Notes under the pieces: generated by a model
The model's input: the letters and a program-made list of their open reading frames with translations, nothing else
Told to the model about the DNA's origin: nothing
Database searches by the model: none
In this document: positions 1-8,079 of the stretch, one piece after another
How the letters are laid out: the number at the start of each line of letters is the position of its first letter
Position numbering within the stretch: position 1 is the first letter of the stretch
Assembly (NCBI GenBank): GCA_004000515.1
Contig: CP034537.1
Span: forward strand, 682,001 to 746,000
From: Pseudomonas poae
GTDB lineage: Bacteria; Pseudomonadota; Gammaproteobacteria; Pseudomonadales; Pseudomonadaceae
Direction: 5' to 3'
DNA length: 64,000 nucleotides
Position numbers and translations under genes: made by a program

Positions 1-48
1 GGGAATGCGGTTACCGCCGATGATCGCTACGCGGCGCAATTGAGTCAT
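1..48 (-). CDS. Acetyl-CoA C-acyltransferase (thiolase), N-terminus only
   Basis: Only the first 16 codons lie in the window, on the minus strand. They read MTQLRRVAIIGGNRIP, which is the typical N-terminus of Pseudomonas thiolases of the FadI/acetyl-CoA acetyltransferase type. A ribosome binding site (AGGGAG) lies just upstream of the ATG at 48. The gene runs off the left edge. It is divergent from the FabG-like reductase at 162, with a 113-base shared upstream region. Thiolase, ketoreductase and MaoC hydratase side by side suggest one acyl-CoA or acyl-ACP metabolic cluster. The family call rests on a short stretch only. Confidence 0.6.
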   Translation of the reverse strand, partial: MTQLRRVAIIGGNRIP

Positions 49-161
49 GAAAAGCTCCCTGATGGTTGTAGGTGGAATCATTGAGCCTAGCCTAGGCTGA
101 TCGAACGACTACCGCCCCGGGGTGGTCAACCCTTTGAACCCCAGCCTTCGGAGAGCGTTCC

Positions 162-1505
162 ATGTCTGACCGTTTTATCGACTTCGCCAACTCAAGCCTC
201 GGCCATCGCCTGGTCGCCGCCATTGGCCTGCCGTCACCGGTACGCCTGGAACGCTGGCAAGCTGGACGCCTGCGCCCGGTGGAAGGTGCACTGTTGTTAG
301 GCGGGGGCGCGCTGGCGAGAGAGGTGCAAGCGTTCGCCCACAAACTCACCGACGCGACTTATACCTACGGCAACGAGGCCTCGACCTGGATTCCCGGCCA
401 CGGCCCCAAACTCAAGGCCGTGGTATTCGACGCCAGTGAGCTGCAACACACCGATCAGCTCAAGCAACTGCGCGAATTCTTCCAACCGCTGCTGAAAAAC
501 CTGGATAACAGCGCGCACCTGGTGATCCTCGGCCGTGCCCCGGAAAGTCTCAGCGACCCGTTCGCCGCCAGCGCCCAACGCGCGCTTGAGGGATTCAGCC
601 GTTCGCTGGCCAAGGAGTTGCGCAACGGCGGCGTGTTGCAATTGCTCTATGTGGGCGACGGCGCGGAGGATCAGTTGGAAGGCGCGTTGCGCTTTTTCCT
701 CTCTCCGAAAAGTGCCTACATCAGCGGCCAGGTCATTCGCCTGCAAGCCTGCGCTACACCGGTCGAGGATTGGACACGCCCGCTGGCCGGGCGCAAGGCG
801 CTGGTCACCGGTGCCGCCCGAGGTATCGGAGCGTCCATCGCCGAAACCCTGGCCCGCGACGGCGCTGACGTCATCCTGCTGGATGTGCCCCAAGCCAAGG
901 CTGACCTCGAAGCCCTCTCCGCACGCTTGGGTGCGCGCACCGTGGTGTTGGATATCTGCGCCGAAGACGCCGCCGGCCAATTGGTCGAACACCTGCCCGA
1001 TGGGCTCGACATTCTGGTGCACAACGCCGGCATCACCCGCGATAAAACCCTGGCCAACATGACGCCGGAATATTGGGACGCAGTGCTGGCGGTGAACCTG
1101 AATGCACCCCAGGTGTTGACCAAGGCCCTGCTGGACAGCGGCACCCTGCACGACAACGCACGCGTGGTGCTGCTGGCCTCCATCAGCGGTATTGCCGGCA
1201 ACCGTGGGCAAACCAACTATGCGGCGAGCAAGGCCGGGTTGATTGGGCTCGCGCAAGCCTGGGCACCCTTGCTCAAGGCGCGCGGGATCAGCATCAACGC
1301 GGTAGCGCCGGGTTTTATTGAAACGCAGATGACTGCGCATATTCCGTTCGCCCTGCGTGAGGCCGGGCGCCGCATGAGTTCCTTGGGCCAGGGCGGTTTG
1401 CCACAGGACGTCGCCGAAGCCGTGGCCTGGCTCGGCCAACCGGGCAGCGGCGCGGTCAGCGGGCAAGCGCTGCGGGTCTGTGGGCAAAGTCTTTTGGGAG
1501 CGTAA
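162..1505 (+). CDS. 3-oxoacyl-ACP reductase, long FabG-like SDR (447 aa)
   Basis: NAD(P)H-dependent ketoreductase of the short-chain dehydrogenase family. The C-terminal half (from about residue 208) is a classical SDR domain: the TGAARGIG cofactor loop, HNAG, a serine in LLASISG and the catalytic YAASK. The first ~200 residues form an extra N-terminal domain seen in long FabG-like proteins, about 447 aa against about 245 aa for housekeeping FabG. The ATG at 162 follows GGAGAG. The MaoC hydratase starts two bases after the stop, so the two are co-transcribed. They could carry out successive reduction and dehydration (or the reverse) on 3-oxoacyl/3-hydroxyacyl thioesters together with the thiolase encoded divergently. 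The exact acyl carrier cannot be told from sequence. Confidence 0.88.
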   Translation: MSDRFIDFANSSLGHRLVAAIGLPSPVRLERWQAGRLRPVEGALLLGGGALAREVQAFAHKLTDATYTYGNEASTWIPGHGPKLKAVVFDASELQHTDQLKQLREFFQPLLKNLDNSAHLVILGRAPESLSDPFAASAQRALEGFSRSLAKELRNGGVLQLLYVGDGAEDQLEGALRFFLSPKSAYISGQVIRLQACATPVEDWTRPLAGRKALVTGAARGIGASIAETLARDGADVILLDVPQAKADLEALSARLGARTVVLDICAEDAAGQLVEHLPDGLDILVHNAGITRDKTLANMTPEYWDAVLAVNLNAPQVLTKALLDSGTLHDNARVVLLASISGIAGNRGQTNYAASKAGLIGLAQAWAPLLKARGISINAVAPGFIETQMTAHIPFALREAGRRMSSLGQGGLPQDVAEAVAWLGQPGSGAVSGQALRVCGQSLLGA

Positions 1506-1507
1506 GC

Positions 1508-2356
1508 ATGGAATGGCAAACGTTAGGCGCACCTCCGTTGTTGCTGCCGCTGTATTGGCGCGCGGCACTCAAGCGCAAGATCACCGGCACCACATTGCCC
1601 GAGCGAGGTTTACGCTGCCGGGTGCGCATCAACCCCAAGGATGTGGCGGCGTATCGCAAGGTGTGTGGGTTTGCCGACAGCCCGATCCTGCCGGCGACGT
1701 ATCCCCATATCCTGGCGTTTGGCTTGCAGATGCAACTGCTCACCGACAAAACCTTTCCCTTCCCACTGCTGGGTTTGATCCACCTGAGCAACCGCATCCG
1801 CATTCATCGCCCACTCGGCGGAGTGAATGACCTGACCGTCGGCGTGCACGCGCAGAACCTCAAGCCCCACCCCAAGGGTGCGACGTTTGACTTGGTGACC
1901 ACGGCCGAAGATTCCCTCGGCCTGCTGTGGGAAGCCGAAAGCCGCATGCTGTGTCGTGGCGTGAAGCTGCCCGGTGACGCCACGGAAGACGCACAGCCCA
2001 CGCCCACTCAGGTCAGCGAACTGACGCACTGGCCGGCCCCCGCCGATATCGGCCGGCGGTATGCACGGGTTTCTGGCGACTACAACCCGATCCACCTCAG
2101 TGCCCTCACCGCCAAGCTGTTCGGCTTTCCCCAGGCCATCGCCCACGGGCTGTGGAACACAGCGCATACCCTCGCCGCCTTGGGCGAACACCTTCCCGCG
2201 GCCAATATCGAAATTGCCGTGGAGTTTCGCAAGCCAGTGCGCCTGCCCAGTGAGGTCAGGTTATGGGCCAGCGCGGCTGGCTCCAGTGGCGAGTTACTGC
2301 TCAAAGGCGCCGGCGATATTGATCACATGGTAGGTAAATGGCAGCCGATCGCCTGA
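1508..2356 (+). CDS. MaoC-like acyl dehydratase/hydratase (282 aa)
   Basis: Hot-dog fold enoyl hydratase/3-hydroxyacyl dehydratase. The C-terminal part carries the MaoC hydratase signature around YARVSGDYNPIHL, with Asp and His of the hydratase dyad, followed by GFPQAIAHGLW. The N-terminal half is a second, degenerate hot-dog unit, which fits the 282-residue length. It begins two bases after the FabG-like stop codon and is the last gene before a strong terminator at 2392. It probably acts on the product of the upstream ketoreductase. The specific substrate is unknown. Confidence 0.85.
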   Translation: MEWQTLGAPPLLLPLYWRAALKRKITGTTLPERGLRCRVRINPKDVAAYRKVCGFADSPILPATYPHILAFGLQMQLLTDKTFPFPLLGLIHLSNRIRIHRPLGGVNDLTVGVHAQNLKPHPKGATFDLVTTAEDSLGLLWEAESRMLCRGVKLPGDATEDAQPTPTQVSELTHWPAPADIGRRYARVSGDYNPIHLSALTAKLFGFPQAIAHGLWNTAHTLAALGEHLPAANIEIAVEFRKPVRLPSEVRLWASAAGSSGELLLKGAGDIDHMVGKWQPIA

Positions 2357-2391
2357 AATAAACTGATTAATTGTATATATACACCTAAGTT

Positions 2392-2422
2392 ATAGCGGAC
2401 CTTTTCAGGTCCGCTATTTTAT
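2392..2422 (+). terminator. Rho-independent terminator of the fabG-like/maoC operon
   Basis: A perfect 11-bp stem (ATAGCGGACCT with AGGTCCGCTAT) closed by a TTTC loop and followed by a T-rich tail, 35 bases after the MaoC stop codon. Confidence 0.9.
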
Positions 2423-2659
2423 TCAAGCCATTGATTTACAAGATATATACATCTTGATACATCCTCCCTTTATACCGTTGGTATTAGTCCCTAAGCCTTG
2501 ACTGGCCGCCAGTATATAAATCGTTAATACCAAGTTGAGAATGGTGAGAAAGAGCGCCTGGGATTCTTATGACCTCACGGACAAACACATCGCTACCCCA
2601 AGAGAAGTAGGGAGTGTTTGAAGACAACCAAGGTTGTACAGGTGCAAGGAACTCACATC
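2423..2659 (+). promoter_or_regulatory. AT-rich upstream region of the glycine-rich lipoprotein gene
   Basis: No gene is seen here. The stretch is clearly more AT-rich than its neighbours and contains GTATTAGTC at 2481-2489. The same nonamer recurs at 6923-6931 between flp and rcpC. An AAGGA ribosome binding site at 2646-2650 serves the ATG at 2660. No convincing sigma-70 pair with correct spacing was found. Confidence 0.35.
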
Positions 2660-4202
2660 ATGAAAACTCAAGTCGTGTTTTGGAAAGCAAGCAGCGTGCT
2701 GGCCCTGGCAATTGCATTGACGCTCGGCGGCTGCAGCAGCGGTGGTGGCGGACATCACAGTGGTGGCTCCTCTTCTTCCGATACAGCCGCAGGCGGCGGC
2801 ACGGGTGGTGGCACTGGCGGAGGGACCGGTGGTGGCACTGGTGGCGGTACCGGCGGTGGCACAGGCGGCGGCACCACCACCCCACTGGTAACCGCAACCG
2901 TAGTCGACACCCTCGGCGACACCGTGACCGGCCTCGGCGGCACCGTCAGCAGCCTGGGCACTACCCTCGGCAGCCTGCCGATTGTTGGCGCAACCGCCGG
3001 CGGCCTGGTCACTGCCACCGGCAACGCGGTTGGCAGTATCGGCACTGGCCTGTCTGACGGCCTCGGCTCACTGGGTACCGACAGCAATGCACTGGGTAAA
3101 ACCGTCGCTGGCGTGGCCAACGGCGTGGCAGACCTTGGCACTGGCGTTACCACCACCGGCACCAACGTCGCCACCCTGCTGGGCCAAGTGCCAGTAGTGG
3201 GCACCGCCGCACCGGTCGTGGGCAACGTCGTCGGCAAGGTCGGCAATGTGGTGACCATGCTTGGCGACACCTTGAGCACCGCCAGCACCACCGGCCCACT
3301 GGGCTCGGTCACCAACACAGTTGGCGCAAAGTCCTGGTGCCTGTGGTCTCGCTGGTCGAGAACACCACCGGCAAAGTCGGCAGCGCAACCGGCCTTGATG
3401 CACCTGTTGGCGGCCTGCTGCAAAAAGTCGGCGACACCGTTGACGGCCTGGGCGACAAAGTTGCCAGTGCAGGCGGCACCGGCAACCCTGTGACCGGCGC
3501 AGTGGGCAACGTACTCAATGGCGTCGGCACCGTAGTCGGCAAGGCCAGCGGTTACGTCGACCCGGCTTCGGACGGCAGCGGCAGCGGCGGTTCGGGTGGT
3601 AACACCAATCAACTGGGCCTGGCGGAACTGCTCGGCGGCATTATCGCCGGCGCCGGCAACGGCCTGGATGCAGGCAGCACCAATGGCGTGGTCAGCGCGA
3701 CCGGTGTCACCGGTGGCAAAGCCGGCAGCACCGTGGCCTCCCTGGGCACTATCCTCGGCGGCAGCGGTGTGCCCAACACCGCAGCGGGTGCACCGGTTGG
3801 CCAAGTGACCAGCACCCTCGCCAACGCCCTCAACCCTGTCACCAGCGGCGTCGCCAGCCTGACCCAAAACGTCGGCAGCGCCACTGGCCTGGGCGGCCCG
3901 GTCAACGGTCTGGTGACTAACGTTGGCGGTGCCGTGAGCAACCTCGGCGGTGCCATCAGCGGCGCCAACGCCAACCCCGTCACCAATGCGTTGGGCGGTA
4001 CCGTCAGCGCGGTCGGCGGCACCGTAGCCTCCATCGGCGGCCTGGTGACTGGCGGTACCAACACCGGTGGTGGCTTGCTCGGCGGCGGCCTGAACCTGGG
4101 GGTAGCGCATCTGCCTCCGCAGGTGCCAGTGCCGGCGCCAACGCCAGTGGCAACGGTGGTCTGCTGGGCGGCCTGCTCGGTGGCCTGACCGGCAAAAAAT
4201 AG
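2660..4202 (+). CDS. Glycine-rich repeat lipoprotein ('collagen-like' annotation), two frameshifts
   Basis: Reassembled product of about 514 aa. The N-terminus is a lipoprotein signal peptide ending in the lipobox LGGC, then a GGGT-type linker repeated seven times. A long body follows, low in complexity and rich in Gly, Val, Thr, Ser, Leu and Asn, with irregular repeats of the form V..LG.TV..LG, ending in a Gly-Leu tail and KK. There are no aromatic-rich or enzyme motifs. The reading frame breaks near 3328-3336 and again in a G5 run at 4098-4102; one added base at each restores the frame to TAG at 4200. Such proteins are annotated in Pseudomonas as collagen-like, but the repeats are not strict Gly-X-Y. 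The next gene is a TpsB transporter, so this is a candidate surface or exported partner. Its function is not known. Confidence 0.7.
2792..2875 (+). repeat. Seven tandem GGGT-coding units
   Basis: Seven consecutive 12-base units each encode Gly-Gly-Gly-Thr. Synonymous codons differ from unit to unit, so the repeat is kept at protein level and is not a recent DNA slippage product. It forms a flexible linker between the lipidated N-terminus and the repeat body. Confidence 0.85.
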
Positions 4203-4254
4203 AATTGCACCTGGCCGATTAGACGGCCTCACCTACAGCGCCTACGCTTGGTTG

Positions 4255-4289
4255 AGACGAGAGACCTAATAAGCCTCTCGTCTTTTTTT
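4255..4289 (+). terminator. Rho-independent terminator after the glycine-rich lipoprotein gene
   Basis: A perfect 9-bp stem (AGACGAGAG with CTCTCGTCT), 11-base loop, followed by seven T. It lies between the lipoprotein gene and the tpsB gene, so transport-gene expression would need read-through or its own promoter in the roughly 100 bases before 4388. Confidence 0.88.
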
Positions 4290-4387
4290 ATGGGCGACTG
4301 AAACGCCCTGGAGAACACCGAACCGCGCCCCCAGAGCCCGGCGGGAATCTGCGAAACGCTGCTGCAGTTTTGACCATGGAGTGTCCT

Positions 4388-6070
4388 ATGCGCGCTTTGA
4401 CGCCGTTGTTGTTGCTCACCCTCAGTACTTACGCTTGCGCCGATACCCTACCCAGCTTCCTTAATAGCAACGACACCATCCGCAACCTGCCGGTGCCCAA
4501 CCTGCCCGCCGACGCTTACCGCCCGGTCGTCCCTCAAACCCAGTTACCGACGCCCGCTGCCACCGCGGCGCAACCCTTGTTGATGGACACCAAAGTCACC
4601 ATCCGCAAACTGCAGATCGACGGCGGCACGGTGTACCCGCTCACCGAGCTGGCCCAGGTCTTCGAACCGCTGATTGGCCACGAGACCAACCTGGCGCAAC
4701 TGATCGAGGCCACCCGCAGCATCACGCGGCGCTATCAGCAGGACGGCTACCTGCTGTCCTATGCGTTCCTGCCGGAGCAACGCTTCGACGATGGCCTTGT
4801 GCATGTGGTGCTGGTGGAGGGCTACATCCGCGATTACCAACTACAAGGCGACATCGGTTCGGTCTCATCCTACGTCGACAAGCTGGCGGAAAAGCTCAAG
4901 GCCGAACGCCCGCTGACCCGCAAGACTTTCGAGCGCTACACCACGCTGATGAGCGCGATTCCCGGGGTGACCTTGCAAGCCCAAGTGCCTCCGCCGGGTA
5001 CCACCGATGGCGGCGCCCATATGCAGATCACTGCCAGCCGCAAGCCGTTCACCACCAGCATGAGCCTCACCGAAGCCAGTCGCGGCGGCACGCAGGCACT
5101 GCTCACCGCCACCAGTAACTCGTGGACGTCCATGGGCGAACAACTGAGCATCAGCGGTTTGTTCCCACCGGGAAATGACAAAGAACATTACTACCGCGCT
5201 GCCTACAGCCAGTTCATCAATGCCGAAGGCACACAAGTGGTGGTGTCGGGCGAACGTTATCGCGCCGATCCGCGTACCAGCCTGCAACTGGGCGATGGCC
5301 TGGAACTCACGCCGCACCAGGAGATCGACCGTTACTCCGTCGGCCTCAGCCACCCGTTTATCGCCTCGCCAAGCGAGTCGTTGAGCCTGGGTACACGCCT
5401 GTACGCGGTGGACCAAACCACCCGCTACAAACTGGAAGGCTTCCCGCAACGCTTCGACCTGGAAACCAACCTGCGCGCCCTCGCCGTCGAAGGAGACTGG
5501 CGCAAGGCCGACACCACTCAACTGCGCATTCTCAGTGCCGGTTTATACCAAGGCATCAACGGCATGGGCGCCAAGACCCGCACCGACTTCGGAGGCCTCA
5601 AGCCCGACCTGGATTTCTTCCGTGTGCGGCTGTCGGGTGTGCAAAGCAACAAGCTGTTCGATAACTGGCAGGGAGTGCTCTCTGGCGCGCTGTACTGGAG
5701 CAACGACAACCTGCCCGACAGCGAACGCGCCACCTTTGGCGGGCAGAACTTCGGCCGTGGCTACCCCGATGACCAGGGTTCGGGCGACAAAGGCTGGGGC
5801 GTGGCCTACGAGGTCAACTACAGCTACAACCGCGCCGGCGACTGGGTGAAGATCCTGCAACCGTACGTAGTCTTCGACCGTGCCAAGACCTGGTACAACG
5901 ACCTGCCCGTCAAAGGCAACGACATGTCCTCGGCAGCGCTGGGGCTGCGCTTTGGCGATGCGAAGTACTACAACATTGCGCTGGAAGCGGCCAAGCCGAT
6001 GTCGGACGTGGCGTTCGACAACTTTGACCGGCGGCCACGGTACTCGCTGAGCTTCAGCTATCAACTGTAA
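4388..6070 (+). CDS. TpsB-type outer-membrane transporter (ShlB/FhaC/HecB family)
   Basis: Two-partner secretion pore of 560 aa. Order: signal peptide (TPLLLLTLSTYACA), proline-rich linker, POTRA domain (about residues 62-145, starting at VTIRKLQIDGG), then a C-terminal 16-strand barrel region. The conserved loop motif appears as GRGYPDDQGSGDKGWG. The start at 4388 is preferred over TTG 4370 and ATG 4376 because GGAG lies six bases before it and the signal peptide begins directly. The last residue is Leu rather than the more usual aromatic. No gene with an N-terminal TPS (haemagglutination) domain is adjacent; the only neighbour that could be its passenger is the glycine-rich lipoprotein upstream. 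CdrB of P. aeruginosa belongs to the same family, but no CdrA-like adhesin is seen here. Confidence 0.85.
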   Translation: MRALTPLLLLTLSTYACADTLPSFLNSNDTIRNLPVPNLPADAYRPVVPQTQLPTPAATAAQPLLMDTKVTIRKLQIDGGTVYPLTELAQVFEPLIGHETNLAQLIEATRSITRRYQQDGYLLSYAFLPEQRFDDGLVHVVLVEGYIRDYQLQGDIGSVSSYVDKLAEKLKAERPLTRKTFERYTTLMSAIPGVTLQAQVPPPGTTDGGAHMQITASRKPFTTSMSLTEASRGGTQALLTATSNSWTSMGEQLSISGLFPPGNDKEHYYRAAYSQFINAEGTQVVVSGERYRADPRTSLQLGDGLELTPHQEIDRYSVGLSHPFIASPSESLSLGTRLYAVDQTTRYKLEGFPQRFDLETNLRALAVEGDWRKADTTQLRILSAGLYQGINGMGAKTRTDFGGLKPDLDFFRVRLSGVQSNKLFDNWQGVLSGALYWSNDNLPDSERATFGGQNFGRGYPDDQGSGDKGWGVAYEVNYSYNRAGDWVKILQPYVVFDRAKTWYNDLPVKGNDMSSAALGLRFGDAKYYNIALEAAKPMSDVAFDNFDRRPRYSLSFSYQL

Positions 6071-6092
6071 CGAGGACGACACCCGTCCAATG

Positions 6093-6120
6093 TGGGAGCT
6101 GGCTTGCCTGCTCCCACGTT
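6093..6120. repeat. Single REP-like hairpin
   Basis: GTGGGAGC/GCTCCCAC inverted repeat around the GGCTTGCC core, directly after the tpsB stop and before the convergent receiver gene. Same family as the other REP elements in this window. Confidence 0.8.
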
Positions 6121-6140
6121 GATTTCAGGTGCACCTATGA

Positions 6141-6545
6141 TCAGTAGCGGGATTTGGGGAGCGGGAAAAGGCTGTTGAGCGTATCGATCAACCGCACCAA
6201 GTAGATCGGCTTGCGAAACAGATCGAGCACCTGCAAGCGCAGCATGTCGCTCACATCATCCATTTCGGCATGACCCGACATCACGATCACCGGCAGGTGC
6301 GCGCGCTCGGTGTGTTCGCGCAAGCGCTTGATCAAGGAAATACCGCTTTCCTCGGGCATGCGCAGGTCGGTGATGATCAGGGCGATATCGGGGTTGAGTG
6401 TCAGTTCTTGTAATGCATCGGTTACAGAGGAGGCGGTGAAACACACGAATCCCTCATTTTCGAGGGATTCGGCGAGTTCGATCAGAGCGTCCTCTTCGTC
6501 GTCCACCAATAGAATTTGCTGGCGAGGAGAAGACGATTCGCTCAT
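6141..6545 (-). CDS. Stand-alone response regulator receiver protein (134 aa)
   Basis: A single CheY-like REC domain and nothing else. The acidic pair is in LLVDDEED, the phospho-acceptor Asp in LIITDLRMPEESG, the Thr/Ser switch in VIVMSG and the conserved Lys in FRKPIY. There is no output domain, so it must act by protein contact or in a phosphorelay. It is 54 bases downstream of flp on the same strand, so flp and this gene may be co-transcribed. PprA, encoded about 10 kb away, is a candidate phosphodonor, but that is only inference. Confidence 0.85.
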   Translation of the reverse strand: MSESSSPRQQILLVDDEEDALIELAESLENEGFVCFTASSVTDALQELTLNPDIALIITDLRMPEESGISLIKRLREHTERAHLPVIVMSGHAEMDDVSDMLRLQVLDLFRKPIYLVRLIDTLNSLFPLPKSRY

Positions 6546-6599
6546 AGCCGTACCTGGATAAAGTAGTCAGCCTAAATGGGAACAACACGTTGAGCGACG

Positions 6600-6797
6600 T
6601 CAGCTCGCTGTCGTCATTTTAGTAGCCATTGTGTTGAACACCGAGGCTACCTTAGTGCCCAGCCCAGAACCGGCCGCGACAATAACAAGTGCAACCAGCG
6701 CAACGATAATTGCGTACTCAATACCCGACGCACCGTCTTTGCGTTGGAAGAATGTTTGCGTTTGGACATAAACTTTCAACATCAGGTCAAGGAACAT
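6600..6797 (-). CDS. flp: Flp type IVb pilin
   Basis: Major subunit of the Tad pilus, 65 aa. It has a short leader, then the prepilin cleavage motif G/XXXXEY seen as DG|ASGIEY, followed by a continuous hydrophobic helix (AIIVALVALVIVAAGSG). The ATG at 6797 has AGGGAGAAG upstream and is preferred to the longer open frame starting at 6896. As in P. aeruginosa it is transcribed divergently from rcpC and the assembly genes. Cleavage would be by FppA (15445-15894). PprB is the known activator of this promoter in P. aeruginosa. Confidence 0.93.
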   Translation of the reverse strand: MFLDLMLKVYVQTQTFFQRKDGASGIEYAIIVALVALVIVAAGSGLGTKVASVFNTMATKMTTAS

Positions 6798-7129
6798 AAG
6801 ACTTCTCCCTAAGAACGCCACTGAAAGCCGAAAGGGCTCTAGTACCAGATGATCGCGGCGTGCCACTAGAGCATTGTCAACAAATCCCAGCCTCACAACT
6901 GTAAGAACGGATTAACCACAAAGTATTAGTCGTAAAGTTGGCGCCAAAAACCCAGCCACTAAAAGGCTGCCTTTAAAGTTCAGATAAATTTTTTCTGCGT
7001 TAATGGCATTTCGTCCTAGCTGGGCTACCTTCAAATAGCCAAATCGTTAGATGTTCATCACAGCCAGGTTGCGAATTAACTCGTTTGGATTAAACGGGCC
7101 TGTAGTGCAACGGGAAAGGGAGAGCCGTC
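6798..7129. promoter_or_regulatory. Divergent flp / rcpC intergenic region
   Basis: 332 bases with no gene, AT-rich in the middle (about 6895-7045). It must hold the promoters for flp (leftward) and the rcpC-tad operon (rightward). It contains GTATTAGTC at 6923-6931, also found upstream of the glycine-rich lipoprotein gene. PprB control of this region is established in P. aeruginosa; I cannot place a binding site here. Confidence 0.5.
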
Positions 7130-8060
7130 ATGAACAGTCGCATCAGCATGATCCTGGCCGGCCTGTTGCTTATCGGGGCGCTGATCGCCGGTTACTGGGG
7201 ACTGGTGTTGAGTCGCCAACCGGAACCTGTCGCAGCACCTGTCATTTCTGTCGAACGTGCCACCGCCGTGATCGACGATCAAAACCGTCAACCCGTGGTC
7301 GTCCTGGCACATGACGCCCCAGCCTTTGTTCCCCTCACTGCTGCCGACCTGGTGATAGAAAAGCTGCGCACGGTGCCCGCCGGCAGCCTGACGCAACTGG
7401 ATCAGGCCATCGGGCGGATGCCCCAGCGCACGCTGGGAGCCGGCACCTGGCTCACTGAAGAAAGCTTCAACGCCGGCGGCCCGCTGGCCCGCATGATCCG
7501 CCCGGACGAACGCGCGCTGGCCGTGTCAGTGGATGAAGTGATCGGTGCCGCCGGCCAGTTGAGCCCGGGCGATTACGTCGACGTCCTGCTGTTCCTGCGC
7601 CAAGACACAAGTAACGCCGAACAGTCAGCTCAGATCGTGATTCCGGCCATGCGCTTGCTGAGCGTCGGCGACCAGTTGGGCCTGGCCAATGATGGCAAAC
7701 CCGCGGTACCACCGCCGGTCACACCGAAGAGCGCGCCCAAGCCGCCCAACGACGTGCTTCCGCCCGTACGGTAGTGCTGGCGGTGCCAGAGCCTTTATTA
7801 AGCCGTCTGATGCTCGCATCTCAAGCCGGTACCCTACGCCTGGCCGTACGCAGCGCCGATGAGCAACTGCTCAGTCGCTACTGGGCCGGCGAAAGCGATG
7901 CCCCGGAAAAACTCGAGAACGCCAACCGCGACCTTTATCAATTCGCCCAACTGGCTCTGACCGGCCCACCCAAAGAGTCGCACCGGCCGGCACCGCACCT
8001 GCCGCTCGCCGGGGCGTCGAGGTGATTCGCGGCGCACAGACCACTCAACAAACCCCGTGA
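7130..8060 (+). CDS. rcpC: Flp pilus assembly protein RcpC/CpaB, two frameshifts
   Basis: About 310 aa when reassembled. An N-terminal membrane segment (MILAGLLLIGALIAGYWGLVL) is followed by the SAF/RcpC domain (VLAHDAPAFVPLTAADLVIEKL) and the CpaB core (SPGDYVDVLLFL, VVLAVPEPLLSRLMLASQ). The frame is lost near 7700-7720 and again near 7975-7990, each time repaired by one added base. The restored tail reads RRGVEVIRGAQTT before TGA at 8058, the conserved CpaB ending. It is the first gene of the tad operon. RcpC is a periplasmic inner-membrane-anchored partner of the RcpA secretin. Confidence 0.85.
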
Positions 8061-8079
8061 TTGAGCAAGGATGCCTTGA

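Noticed and set aside
297..1568. 423-codon minus-strand open frame opposite the FabG-like gene
   Set aside because: Antisense shadow of an SDR enzyme with clear catalytic motifs.
2792..2875. GGGT repeat as a collagen triple helix
   Set aside because: The unit is four residues (Gly-Gly-Gly-Thr), not Gly-X-Y, and Pro is rare, so a collagen helix is not expected from this stretch.
2755..4110. 451-codon minus-strand open frame opposite the glycine-rich lipoprotein
   Set aside because: Its Val/Thr/Pro composition is the mirror image of the Gly/Thr repeat codons on the other strand. No start signal or domain.
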